64,000 nt of DNA. Origin: Ischnura elegans. Taxonomy: Eukaryota; Arthropoda; Insecta; Odonata; Coenagrionidae. Position numbers and translations under genes: made by a program. The first letter of the stretch is position 1; the number at the start of each line of letters is the position of its first letter. Location of the stretch: the NCBI RefSeq assembly GCF_921293095.1, contig NC_060252.1, positions 38,378,881 to 38,442,880 on the forward strand, written 5' to 3'. The notes below the pieces were generated by a model. It was not told the DNA's origin. It worked only from the letters and a program-made list of their open reading frames with translations, and ran no database searches. Shown here in pieces: positions 35,591 to 46,078 of the stretch.

Positions 35591-35935
35591 GACGATTTTA
35601 CCCCTGGAGTAAAGTTTCCTTGTAGTCTTCCCAGCTCTTACTAATTTGAGTAACTAACTGACTTCTCAGTGAGTCATTTTTTTTATATTTAGAAACCTAT
35701 TCGGAAGTTGGAAACCTGTTCCATACTGCTGCACCCGTTCCATCGTTCCAGTAGCGTACGTAATCTGCTCATGAAGCTCCTACTTCCTTGTTTCCGCGTT
35801 TTGCTCATCGCAGTCGAGCCACGCATTGTATTTCCGAGCAGTCCTTGCTCTATTAATTGCGATAATTTTTAAGGCTTAAGATTAATGGCATGGTGTGAGT
35901 TACGTCAGTCGAATCCAGTGAAAGATGTAGTCCCT

Positions 35936-36110
35936 TCAATCTATTCGTTGTAGATATGTTTCTTTTCCTCGTACCTCCGTCCTGGTGACTATTCCAGCAT
36001 ATCGCAACAGTCCTCCAAAGCATTCCACGTCGTCACTTCCTCGTGTTCTGATGTGAAGGTCTCTTCTCACTGATTGCTCGTCCACTCTTATTTGCATATT
36101 AATATTCCCA
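35936..36110 (-). pseudogene. LINE reverse-transcriptase C-terminal fragment
   Basis: Within a 99-codon minus-strand frame (36235-35936) the last half reads IRVDEQSVRRDLHIRTRGSD then DVECFGGLLRYAGIVTRTEV. This resembles the region after the palm of LINE reverse transcriptases, where the pattern DV..F.YLG..v...G is followed by a .RI segment. The resemblance is partial and degenerate. The N-terminal half of the frame (to about residue 45) has no recognisable motif. Confidence 0.35.
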
Positions 36111-36601
36111 GCGGTGCTCGATGTCGAATTCCGCATAGCCATCCTAGAAACCCTTTGGTTTATTACTACACTCCCATGATTCTTCCAGGCTCCTGAATAC
36201 TTGGAATGCAATTTTTGTACTCTTGTGATTATCATTCGTCTGTTGTGCCTCGAAATTCCCTTTAAGCAATAATTTTAATGGATTGAGTGAAGTTTCTGTT
36301 TGATGTTTCTAATTATTTTCATGGAAACCTATTATATTTTACGCAGCCGTTAATTTTATTGTATGATGTGACCTACACGTGTCAATGGTGCTGCGTAAAA
36401 CAACTGAAGTTCTTATCCCGAAATTTAGTTTAAAGTCGTACGTGTACTATCATTTTCTCAAATTATTGCCAATGTGTCAAGATTTAGAGCTTACAATTAG
36501 TAGATGGAAAAAATTAAGTATATTTGAGCTTATACCGACAAAGGAAACAAGTTATCATCGGGTTGGCTACTTATTTCATGTGAATTTTTATACAATATAC
36601 T

Positions 36602-36710
36602 GCGCAGTCTTGTAACGTGTCATTGTTCATTTTTAGTCTGTTTTACGGTGATTTAGAACTCTCTGACTAGCGCTGTTGTTGTAAGTCTTAAACTGCTTCT
36701 ATAGTGAACT
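36602..36710 (+). repeat. Duplicated segment, partner at 34568-34680
   Basis: gcgcagtcttgtaacgtgtc, then agaactctctgactagcgct, then gtaagtcttaaactgcttct matches the upstream copy. No target duplication or terminal repeat surrounds either copy. Confidence 0.65.
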
Positions 36711-37420
36711 AGTGTTATCTTATTTGTGCGAATTTCTTGCTCTTAATAGTGACTTGCCTTTATGCATCTTTGCAACTATATTAATTATTTTTAACTCATT
36801 TTTTTTACATTGTTGATTGTAGTTTTCTTTCTCATCTCTCTCTCTCTTTTGAATGTTTTACCTAGAGCTCGAATACATTTCTATTCTAATCTGTTTTACT
36901 GGTACATATCACTTTTTTAAAATTCGAATAAGTATATTATTTGATTCCTCTGTTCATTCAGCAAGATATTGAAACCCGTCTTGTATCAGGTGAATCGCTG
37001 CGAGCGAGTTCCTGGTTATAGTTTTTCATCGGATATCCCCCAGCTGAGTTTCTCCCTCCTCTCTATCCAACTCAAGGCTCCTCGGCAACTCCCCTTCGTC
37101 CCCATCGCTATACATATAGCGCCAAACGTCCTTCCAATGTTTCTCCGGCCGGCCTTCCTCTCCCACCGCTGCCTTTACGTCTTCAATGTCGTTTCCCCAA
37201 TCCACTCTCGCTAGTCCTCCGTTGAGAAGATCTGTCTCTTTCTTCCTCTCCCTCACCGTACTCTGTTCTTCGAATGCCAATGTTATTGTTTATAGAGCCG
37301 CTGAGGCCAAGGTGGTGAGCGGTGTGGGGAAGTAGCTTATCATTTTTAGAGGAGAAAGAGACGCTTTTAGCGTAGCCTCAAGTTGATGGAAAAACACTAT
37401 GTGGCACTTCCGGCTTGTTC
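36711..37420. other. Stretch with CT microsatellite; no recognised gene
   Basis: A (CT)n run lies at 36836-36849. Between 37026 and 37280 complementary frames occur on both strands (84 codons minus, 81 plus). The acidic and basic product of the minus frame simply reflects a purine-rich strand. Confidence 0.4.
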
Positions 37421-38090
37421 CTTACAGCGCTGCTAGCTTGCTTCTTGCCTCTACAATAGGGTAGCCCGTCGATTACGATCTTTCTCTCGTGACTTCAGTT
37501 GATTTTATTTAATTAAGGATATCCAGTGTCGAAGGAAGCCTTGTTTTTATTATTACTTATCAAGTTAAAAGTAAGCATTGAAGGCAATTAATGAAGAACT
37601 ACTCACCGAAGTATTGAGGCATTAGTTAGGCATTGCCTTCGTTAGATTTAGCGTAATGCTCCAGCATTGTGAGGACTGTGTACAAGTAGTTTTTAAAAAA
37701 ATTTAAAACATGCTCATCTTATCTAATAAGTCTGTGCGTTAAGACTTGCCGTATTTGCCTTTTCTTCCCGTACAGCGCTGCTAGCTTCTTGACTCTACGA
37801 AAACCGGACAGTCACGATTTTTCTCTCGTGACTTCAATTTATTTTCTTTTTACAGTTGCATTTAATTTGAGGATATCCAGTGTGGAAGGATATCTTGCTT
37901 CATTATTACCCTCCTAGTTGAAAGAAGGAATTGAAGGTTGTAAATGAGGAACTACTAACCGAAGTATTGGAGCATAAGCTTGGCAATGCCCTCGTAATAT
38001 TTAGTATGGTGCTGCAGCACTTCCCGGCATATTGCAGTGCACTCTCTACAAATGTTTAAAAAATTAAATATATGCTTTTCTTGTCTAGGC
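37421..38090. repeat. Tandem duplication, period 348 bp, two units
   Basis: tacagcgctgctagctt occurs at 37423 and 37771. Both units continue with tctctcgtgacttca, ggatatccagtg, gaactact then accgaagtattg, and end in a tttaaaaaa-type block. The units diverge by point changes and small indels. It is not a recognised element and directly precedes LINE copy C. Confidence 0.8.
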
Positions 38091-38105
38091 TTTGCTTTTA
38101 TTTCT

Positions 38106-38265
38106 ATGTTAGGCAAACGAGGGAGATAAAGGAAGAGAATAGGATTTTTAGATAGAATGAAAAAGAATAGGCCTTATTATGAATTGAAGATGCAAGTGCA
38201 TGAAGGAAGAGGAGTCTGTCAGAATACTTCCTAAGTACTCCATGGAAACTGACCTTAATCGGTAG
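38106..38265 (+). pseudogene. LINE copy C: 3' coding tail
   Basis: Starts LGKRGR-like (atgttaggcaaacgaggg), continues RIGFLDRMKKNRPYYELK and, after a frameshift, ends YSMETDLNR with a stop at 38263-38265. This copy preserves the family's C-terminus most clearly. The start coincides with a boundary to the 348-bp tandem duplication, so the insertion is 5'-truncated. Confidence 0.72.
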
Positions 38266-38423
38266 AATACTCTAATATTAATAATGATTCACATTGCTAC
38301 AATTAATTTGTTGTATCAGACTATAATAAATTTACTAACATGCATAATGTCAGTTGCTTTATCGCAGCTATTTGTGCTCATTTAAGTACATAAAATCTAT
38401 TTCTTTGCATAATTTTTTACTTT

Positions 38424-38625
38424 GCCGGCCTCGGTGGCGGCGGGGTAACGTCCTCGACTGCCAAACAAGAGGTCGCGGGTTCGAGTCCCGCCTGGATAGG
38501 TTTCCTCTATTCAGGGCATGGTTGTTCGTGTACGTTTACTTGTTACATTCGTTGAATACCCCGGTATAAAATGGCCAATCTGTATCCGGTGGTTTGAGAA
38601 TAAAATAAAAATAAAAAAATAAAAT
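38424..38625 (+). mobile_element. tRNA-derived SINE, copy 1
   Basis: A head of about 75 nt shows a canonical T-arm (gcgggttcgagtcccgc) with box B at 38478-38488 and a box-A-like tggcggcggggtaacg. A tRNA-unrelated body (gtttcctctattcagggcat) and an A-rich tail (38602-38625) follow. Copy 2 at 28870 shares head and body. No certain target duplication was seen. Confidence 0.85.
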
Positions 38626-40095
38626 TACTGTATAATTATATACTGTATCTGGAATTCGTCTCGAGGAAATTCACCTCCTTACTTACTCATTTATCTCGGT
38701 TAGGTGCCGCAGGATTGGTCCGTTCTGTTAATGGTGTTGGCTCCGTATTGGCTTTTCCTTCGTTTCACACTTTCCCCCTGTTCTGATATTTCATTCATAT
38801 TATAAATAGTCGTGCACAGATTCTCTTCTTGGTGCCCCTGCTCTGCATTCGTACGAGTGCACTTGTGTAACCCCCCCCCCCTCTCCGTTACCCCCACCCA
38901 TTCCCCCACCCTGCAGCATATCACTTCCCCTCTCACCCTCGACAATTCCCCCTCTCGCCCAACAGGTCCTTCTTCCCCACCCTTGCAGTTGCCACCCCAT
39001 TTATTTCTCCAACTCTAACCCCCCTCCCAATTCCCTGTCTCTTCCTCTCACTCTCAACCCCTACTTCTTTTTTCCTCACCCTTCGAAAACATAACCACAA
39101 ATGGGGTTCAAATGTGGCTCTCTCGTCATTAATGGTCGCACACATCCTAGCACGTTACCCCCGGCACTAGTTACGCCGGGATTTTGGGATAGAGACATTG
39201 TAATATAGTAAGCGTTTGTTCAGTTATCAATAAAACTCTCCAATATTCTGCGATTTAATTTAGTACACTTTATTAATTAAATTAAAATTTCTAAAATAAT
39301 CTCTAGATCCTTTTTGGATAGTTTAAGCATAAATCAAATTTGATGAATGTTATCAAGTGCTTTTAAAAGGTGACCATTGGAATTCCACAAAATTACGGCC
39401 AAGATGTAGTAGTGTGGTGGAATTTGTTTACTGTCGGACTCTAACGATTGTATCACTAAATTTTATCAATGGAATAGTACTCATTGTTTTGTACGAATGC
39501 CAAATTTTCACGCTTGCATCACAAATCTATAATTTATTTACTCAATCCCCCCTGCGTTTTCCATATCAGTGCTACTCACTTTACTACTTAGAATTATATG
39601 TTCCAAAAAATGTTTAACGGTCCTTTGTAGATCTATGATAGATACTTGATTGGCTATTTATCTATCCCCGCATCAATGCTGTGAGCGGGTCATCCCCTGC
39701 CATAATACTTTCACCACCCGGCCTGCCTCGTTGCCTCATGAGCGGCGGTGGCGTTAGATTGGATCCCTCGGAGGGTTTGACCTTTCGCCCATTATCCTCT
39801 ATTATGCCCGCAGCCTCTCTCCCTCATGCCGCAGTCAGCCTTTTAATATTCCCCTCCCATCTCGCCTCCCTTCTTCCCCCCCCCCCTTGATATTTCTCTG
39901 GCACCCTTCCCCGCGGGGGAGTTCTCGCTACCCGCTCTTAACAACACCCCTTGCCCCTCTCCACCTATCAAGTCATCCCTTCCCCCCATACCCTATTCAT
40001 CTCCACCGTCAAAAATCTCTTCCTCGGCCGTGTCTCTTGCTCCTCTTGTTCGCCCTCTCCTTAGCCATGGATGAACCTCTGCTGAGACGCTATGA
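38626..40095. other. Pyrimidine-rich patches; no recognised gene
   Basis: 38868-39065 and 39680-40060 are strongly C/T-rich on the plus strand. Several 65-89-codon frames there are low-complexity. A small cccggc/gccggg hairpin is at 39160-39180. Confidence 0.4.
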
Positions 40096-40308
40096 CTTAT
40101 AGATGAGGCTAATATCGAAGCCTCTAAATTCGGTATTGCTATAACAAATGGAATAGTTATCAAATATTTGAAAAAAGAAGATTTTAAGGAAATGCCGAGA
40201 ATAAATTCCTTAATGAGTGTTAAATTTCTGTGTGAATCAAAATTGTTAGTGGATAAGTCGTCGCACAAACGTCTGTGCCTCTGTTTTTTGCATTTTACAG
40301 GAGCTTGA
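40096..40308 (+). CDS. Protein-like open segment without ATG
   Basis: After a stop at 40093-40095 the frame is open for 70 codons to a stop at 40306-40308. It reads as balanced, charged text (IDEANIEASKFGIAITNG, then VIKYLKKEDFKEMPRIN). An acceptor-like tttgcattttacag ends at 40300. The start of the frame is not marked by an ATG. It might be exon-derived or mobile-element-derived, and I recognise no family. Confidence 0.15.
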   Translation, partial: LIDEANIEASKFGIAITNGIVIKYLKKEDFKEMPRINSLMSVKFLCESKLLVDKSSHKRLCLCFLHFTGA

Positions 40309-42729
40309 AATCTCCAGCTTTTCTGAGAATAATCTCCGACCATTATTTAAGGCGTTGTTTTGGTATACCCCCCTGCGTTTTGTCTTGATGGCATATCAGT
40401 TACATTGCACCATCCGTCTTCAGGCCCGAAGGCTCTCCAAATATGGATTTAGCCGCTGCAGTACATCCAAAATGTCGTAAAAATCATTGGAAGCCAATGC
40501 CATGGGACATGCCGGAAAGTTTGATTTCATCAGGACAATGAAACTCTGAATTGTTGCTGTAGAAATTCATTTATTTCCGTCTTATCACCAATGATTTGCC
40601 CGACCATAGTGGCCACACCCTTTTCTTCATACTGTCCCATGGTAACCCGTGGTAACTACCCACCAAATGGTCGATAGCGCGGGTCTTGCTGCATTCATAA
40701 CACGTTTACTCCATCTATATGTTCAGGCAGCCAACCCTAGGGTCGCACCCTATGAATGGTGCTCATGCGGTAGTTAGGGACGGTCCAGTAATCCGGAGAA
40801 AGGCTTACTACCCCCCACCCCTCGCCTCGCAGCTTCCCACCTCTCCGGATCGTCTGGCAACGCACCCGGGTAGAAGAGCTGCGATCCAAGCCTGGTCCCT
40901 GAATCATATCATACTTCAATATCTTCCCTATTTGGGGCCTCTCAGCTCCTTCTCCGAGCATTATTTCCTCTTTCAAGGGAACTCTTGAGTATTGTATTTG
41001 GGTACACTTGTTCTGAGAGCAAGTTTCGGCGTCGAAAGTCGATTGTAAGAATTATATGATCGTTGTGCTCCGATGCCGATGGTGGATAATGAAAATTTTA
41101 TGACTGAATCTTTCGTGATAGATTTTATCGCTGTAAGGTGATGACGAAAAACAATTGTAGTTGTTAAATGGAGTGGATGTTATGGGCAAACTATGTTATG
41201 GTTACTTATATAATATTTTAAGGTGACAGAGGAGATTAAATTGACTGGAATTTGACCAATTGCGCATTTGTCGACTTTCATGCCCTCCAATTGCTTTTCT
41301 TTTTGGCAACCCTTTGCGTTGTAGTTGTGATTTACTTTTCGTACTTTTATGATAATAATGCGATACTGTTGTTGTATTTGAATTAGGTATGTGTCACGTA
41401 AAGTTTATCCTGGAATTTTATAGCCTTACCCTAATACTATATTGATGCAATGTTAAATAGTATGGAAGTAAGAGATCACGTAGGCGCTAACCAGTGTAAC
41501 GGAATCATTTGGCCAAACGGAACGTGCTCGTCAGTCGTCATAGAATTAAGGATATCACGTCCCGTACGCACACACCTATAATAATATCTCTCCTCATTGT
41601 CTCACCGCTGCTACCTTCACCACGCGTTTGCGTGACTCTTTTTTTTTCGTTAGCCGTTGTCGTACGAGTTTCGTGTTCCAAGTTCGAGATGTGCTTTCCA
41701 GTGAATCGATCATGAGGCGTCGATACTCGATAGTACTCTCGTGCCGTGGTTTTTCCTTTTTTAATTCTTAAAAGTTCCTTTACCTTTACGAAATTAGCAT
41801 ACTACTTCAGCTTCTTCCTCACGTTCGGGCGACCCACCTGTGTTTCGCCCACTCGCGCCGTCGGCGTATCCTGCGGGCGCCCTTTTGTCGCGTGGGTGTT
41901 TTCGACGGTTGCGAATCACGAACCATTCTTCCCCGCTACGCCTTCGCACCACGCACTTCCTCTGTTTGTTTTGACATGTCGCCAATATCCCCTTCTCCTC
42001 TCCTCCTGAGTTGAGGGCAGAAAGGTGCGCGATTACCTATGATTTGCGGTTCGGCACCACGTGTCAATGTAGTAGACCCTCGCTGTACGATATCTATCCG
42101 TTACGGAGGACCAGATCGTCAAGTGAATTCCATCGTATTTTGAATCGTAATTATTTACGAAGGAGGAATCAGTATAGATCATGAAATGTATACGGCAGAG
42201 CCAATTTATTCAAAAAATCTTGCATCATGATGGTAAAAAATATTACAATGCGTGAATATCTTTATATGTATTGCGTAACATTTTGCTGCCCAATTAGAAT
42301 TGTGGCAGAATTACATGCACTTATCCCGTGTAGAATCCGAGAAGAGTTCTCACTGCAATTCACCGGGTAGGCGTGAAATCTTACAGTTAAAATTCGCCGT
42401 AAGTGGCTACAAAAATCAAGCTTCCATGAGACAGCCTGAAGCTCCCTCAGTATAATCTCTGTGATCTTCACACTCAGTTCGGACGCCAGATCCACCTGCG
42501 GGATGAGATTTTTTTTCAGAAGGGTGAAGGGTTGATCGTCACGCCAGGGCAGGCACACCTTTGCCCCTGAGGGTGCTGGGGAGCGACCCTGTAACAGGTG
42601 GGAACTAGGGAGAATCCCGCTAGAGTCTGGTAAGCGTTGGTAAGGCCTTTTATTTGGGGGTCAGCGAGTTATTATATCGATCAGTGGCGTCTGGTTCTCA
42701 GCCTGTGGAAGCTTTTGGACCGTTCACTA
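40309..42729. other. Stretch without recognised gene
   Basis: 41500-42010 is GC-richer with frames of 63-87 codons on both strands. The 98-codon minus frame at 42262-42558 is unrecognised. A lone cagtggcgtctgg at 42682 resembles a hAT-like end without partner. Confidence 0.4.
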
Positions 42730-43242
42730 CAGTGGCGTACCTATAGTTCCCCCCCCAAAGCATCAGAGAAATGAAAAAGTTATTTAAAAATATTGACTAG
42801 TTTTAGGCGCGCCGACTAACAAAAAATGTTGGTGGGGCCCAAACCGGGGATATTGCCACTGGAAATTTTATAAGTTGTGAGTTTTAAGTTTTTTAAGCAT
42901 TTTAGAAGAGTCATATGATCAACATTAGAACCCTGATAACTCGAATATCGATATCTGAACACTCCGGGGAAAATCGACAAGCCTGACACATTTTTTTCCT
43001 CACACCCATAACGAATTTTTGAGGGGGCCCGAGCCCCCTCAGGCCCCATGGAGTCGGCGCCACTGCCTAGTTTTGAAATACAATTACAACATCTGCTTGA
43101 ACTTAAAATTTTAGTGCCGAAAAATGATGTAAAATGTATATTCAAGCATGTCATTTTTCAAAAATTTTCCCGCCCCTAGCCATCTCATCCCCTCCCCCAG
43201 GCCATATCATCCCCCCAAAACGTATTCCTAGTTACGCCACTG
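42730..43242. mobile_element. hAT-like MITE hosting a second MITE
   Basis: Left end cagtggcgtacctata and right end cctagttacgccactg are imperfect inverted repeats. On the minus strand the body follows the 6035 family (atgacatgcttgaatataca, gcaagcagatg-like text). The flanks gttcacta (42722-42729) and tttcactc (43243-43250) agree at 6 of 8 positions, consistent with a decayed 8-bp target duplication. It is split by an unrelated insertion at 42805-43066. Confidence 0.8.
42805..43066. mobile_element. Nested hAT-like MITE, 262 bp, perfect 8-bp target duplication
   Basis: ctagtttt directly flanks both ends (42797-42804 and 43067-43074). Terminal repeats are imperfect (aggcgcgccgactaa on the left; the complement of the right end begins gcagtggcgccgact). 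A 14-nt near-palindrome gggggcccgagccccc lies near the right end. The body is unlike the host element. Confidence 0.85.
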
Positions 43243-43250
43243 TTTCACTC

Positions 43251-44538
43251 CCATCAAAAATCGCAGTTCTTTACATCAGAAGTTGGATTGTAAAATAATT
43301 TGTAGAACAGGAAGTGAAGGAAGTTAATTAGTTAGTGAATTCCGTTTATTTGGAAAAATTCAACATCTTCTTTTCCCTAAGTTCTTGGAGTATACTACAA
43401 AAACACCGTAAACGTTTTCAAAATCATCCGTGGAGAAAATGCGGGCCGACCACAGCATAATAACGGCTTTGCTGACACATACGCTTTCTCAGTGATGTTC
43501 TCGGAGATATCTCCTCATAAAGTGGTTTTTAAATCAAATGGAAGCCAATATTTTGAAGATAACTGGAATATTGATTCATCAGAATGTCCATTTATGAGTA
43601 TCTAATAGTCCGTTGGACTTTTAAAAAAAATTGAATAATTCAAAAGGCACGTATATTGAAACAGTAACTGATATTCATATGTTTTCCATTCTCCTCGATT
43701 TTTTTGCAGCAGGATAATCGCTTCGTCACCAACTCTAAGGGATTCTAAGTGTCGCTAAAAATTTTCGAAGAATGTTGTTCGCGTAGGCTTGTAGTTAGGT
43801 GTGTGCATGACCCGCGTGTCTCCCTGGTAACTTCGATAATTGACAAGTAATGCGCCATCGTTTCAGCTGGAGTTGGAACTAGTTCTTCAACTATTGAATT
43901 GATTGAGCGGCCTTTTGATAGATTTGCCGCAGCTTGCATTTTTCTTGTTAACATGTGTAGCTAAACGCTGCTCGCGGAGTGAGCTTTCGTAAAAATTTTC
44001 AACCGTCAGCCCTCATAATGCGGGTTAGGGCAAAGTAAGGCCATTCATTGCGGCCGTTTCATGCTAAAAGGAAAGTGAAAGCAAGGAACTCGTGTGAAAT
44101 GCTATCTTGAAATGCTATCCGGCGGCAATACGCCTTTAAGGAACTCGTCGCTCGGTGTGCGTTCAATTTATATTTTTTTAACGTATGCCCTCGGCTAGAA
44201 ATGGATTCTGTTTTTAGAAGTCATTCCTGCGTTCTGTAGCTGACTTGGGTCTTTCCTTCGACGTGGATTGTTAAAGAATGAGAACTACTTCTTGGTATTG
44301 ATTATGTAGCATGGTTTTCAGTTACGTTCTAATTTTATGAAGGAGGTAATTTTTAAATTAATTTATGAATAGGCCGACTGATACTAGGGCTTTAATACTT
44401 TTATATTATAAGAGATATCTTTCGTTGCAATAACTGGAAAGATTGCACTGGGAATTTTGTATTTAAACTAAGCATTAACTTTGTTTCCACTAAAATTCCT
44501 TATACGAGTAAATGAGTTGAAATCGTGTGTGTAATTGG
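43251..44538. other. A+T-rich stretch without recognised feature
   Basis: A 69-codon minus frame (43745-43954) is unrecognised. No repeats were found. Confidence 0.45.
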
Positions 44539-44573
44539 TCATGCAATAATATTAGAATAATTTCCATTTACAT

Positions 44574-45201
44574 ATGTTGAAAACAGTGTTAGAGGGTAGA
44601 ACGTTGTGTAAACGAGGGAGAGGAAGGAAGAGATTAGGACTTTTAGATACAACGAAAGGGAGAAGACCTTATTGTGATTTGAAGGGGAAAATGCTTGAGG
44701 AAGGAGGGGCTGCCCGAATGCTCCTTAACCCCTCAACGCCGTCATGCGTACCCAGTACGCTTCCCGACCTACTGTATATAATTTTTTTTCTCCGCCAGAT
44801 ATTGTATTTTAGATTAAAACAAATTGCTCTATCTTTTGAACAAATGCTTTCCCTCTCCAATAAAATATTCATAACGACTTTATGCCTTCAGGATTATTTA
44901 AAATGATTCGATGAAATTCCGTTTAAACCAGCACATTGACGACTTCGGTCGAAAAACTCAACGCCTATATTTAGTCAAATAACTCGAAAAATTAATATGT
45001 AGTAGCGCACTACATTATGCAAGTTTACAAATTTTTTTAACGATACTGATCGTATATTATGAAAGATATAAATTATTGAATGATAGTATGCCAATAAGGT
45101 GAAGTCATCTTAATCTCATCCGGCCGCTGGGATGGGATTTAAGTAAATGCCCGCCGCGCTTGAGGGGTTAAATACTCCGTGGGAACCTACGTTAATCGGT
45201 G
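44574..45201 (+). pseudogene. LINE copy D: 3' tail split by an insertion
   Basis: Reads LLKTVLEGR-like text, RGRGRKRLGLLDTTKGRRPY, and MLEEGGAARMLL up to 44728. After a 439-bp insertion it resumes at 45168 with tactccgtgggaacctacgt, matching the family terminus YS..T..NR. Removing the insertion and one TTAA restores continuity with copies B and C. The open frame listed from 44574 runs into the insertion and ends at 44906, so its last third is not LINE. Confidence 0.8.
44729..45167. mobile_element. piggyBac-like MITE, 439 bp, inserted in LINE copy D
   Basis: TTAA occurs at 44725-44728 and 45168-45171. Termini are CCCCTCAACGCCG and, inverted from the right, CCCCTCAAGCGCGGCG: eight exact bases, then a related GC-rich block. 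Inside the left end lies the quasi-palindrome gcgtacccagtacgc. There is no transposase frame. The empty site can be inferred from LINE copies B and C, which have ctcttaag and cctaagta at the corresponding position. Confidence 0.82.
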
Positions 45202-45346
45202 TAAAGCTTTTATCTAAAAAAATTGCTATTTGTGAATATATAATCACGACTAAAATCTGGCCACGATAATTGTTAGCAACCCATTATCAAATTAGTTGTT
45301 TGCGACAATCTACTCCAGGTTGTGCATCCAATCATTTATTTCAGTT

Positions 45347-46078
45347 TATAAAATGATGTTTCCTGGAGTTTAGGTCGATAAATTAAAAGTTAGCAGCCAA
45401 CGTTTCGTTTTATTTTAAAAACATCTTCAGGGCTATGTTAGAAAAAAAAATATGAAACAATATAAAATGCAGAGAATTAGGCAATATACAATATATATAC
45501 ATAAAAAGGAGCAATCGGGCCTTTCTTTATAAACAATATAATTTATAGAAATATATATAAACATATATATATGAACAGAATGGATTATACAAAAAATTTT
45601 GACATACCTCTAAACTTTGAATACATTTATTGATATTTGGTTTCTACGGTATTGAAACAACCTAGGTTACCATTAATTTTGATGTTCATGCAATAATATT
45701 AGAATAAAAGTTAAAAGGAAAGTTAAGTTTAACATGTTACATCAAAATTAATGGTAACCTAGGTTGTTTCAATACCGTAGAAACCAAATATCAATAAATG
45801 TATTCAAAGTTTAGAGGTATGTCAAACTTTTTTGTATAATCCATTCTGTTCATATATATATGTTTATATATATTTCTATAAATTATATTGTTTATAAAGA
45901 AAGGCCCGATTGCTCCTTTTTTATGTATATATATTGTATATTGCCTAATTCTCTGCATTTTATATTGTTTCATATTTTTTTTTCTAACATAGCCCTGAAG
46001 ATGTTTTTAAAATAAAACGAAACGTTGGCTGCTAACTTTTAATTTATTGACCTAACCTCCAGGAAACATCATTTTATA
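45347..46078. repeat. 732-bp near-perfect palindrome, arms about 339 bp
   Basis: Left arm 45347-45685 and right arm 45739-46078 are inverted copies that differ at only a handful of positions, around a 53-bp spacer. The arms include (AT)n-rich text and, on the minus strand of the left arm and plus strand of the right arm, ccctgaagatgtttt...aaaacgaaacgttgg, which holds the same TGAAGATG-stem-CGAAAC core as the other foldbacks. This head-to-head arrangement is similar to what Penelope-like elements produce. A 60-codon minus frame in the right arm (45791-45973) is AT-rich and unrecognised. Confidence 0.85.

Noticed and set aside
35936..36235. Full-length reverse transcriptase
   Set aside because: Only a C-terminal resemblance could be read, and palm motifs such as the YXDD box are absent.
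37026..37280. 84-codon acidic frame as a gene
   Set aside because: Complementary frames on both strands and a purine-rich strand explain the acidic and basic composition.
45791..45973. 60-codon frame inside the big palindrome
   Set aside because: AT-rich, tyrosine/isoleucine-rich and duplicated in the opposite arm.
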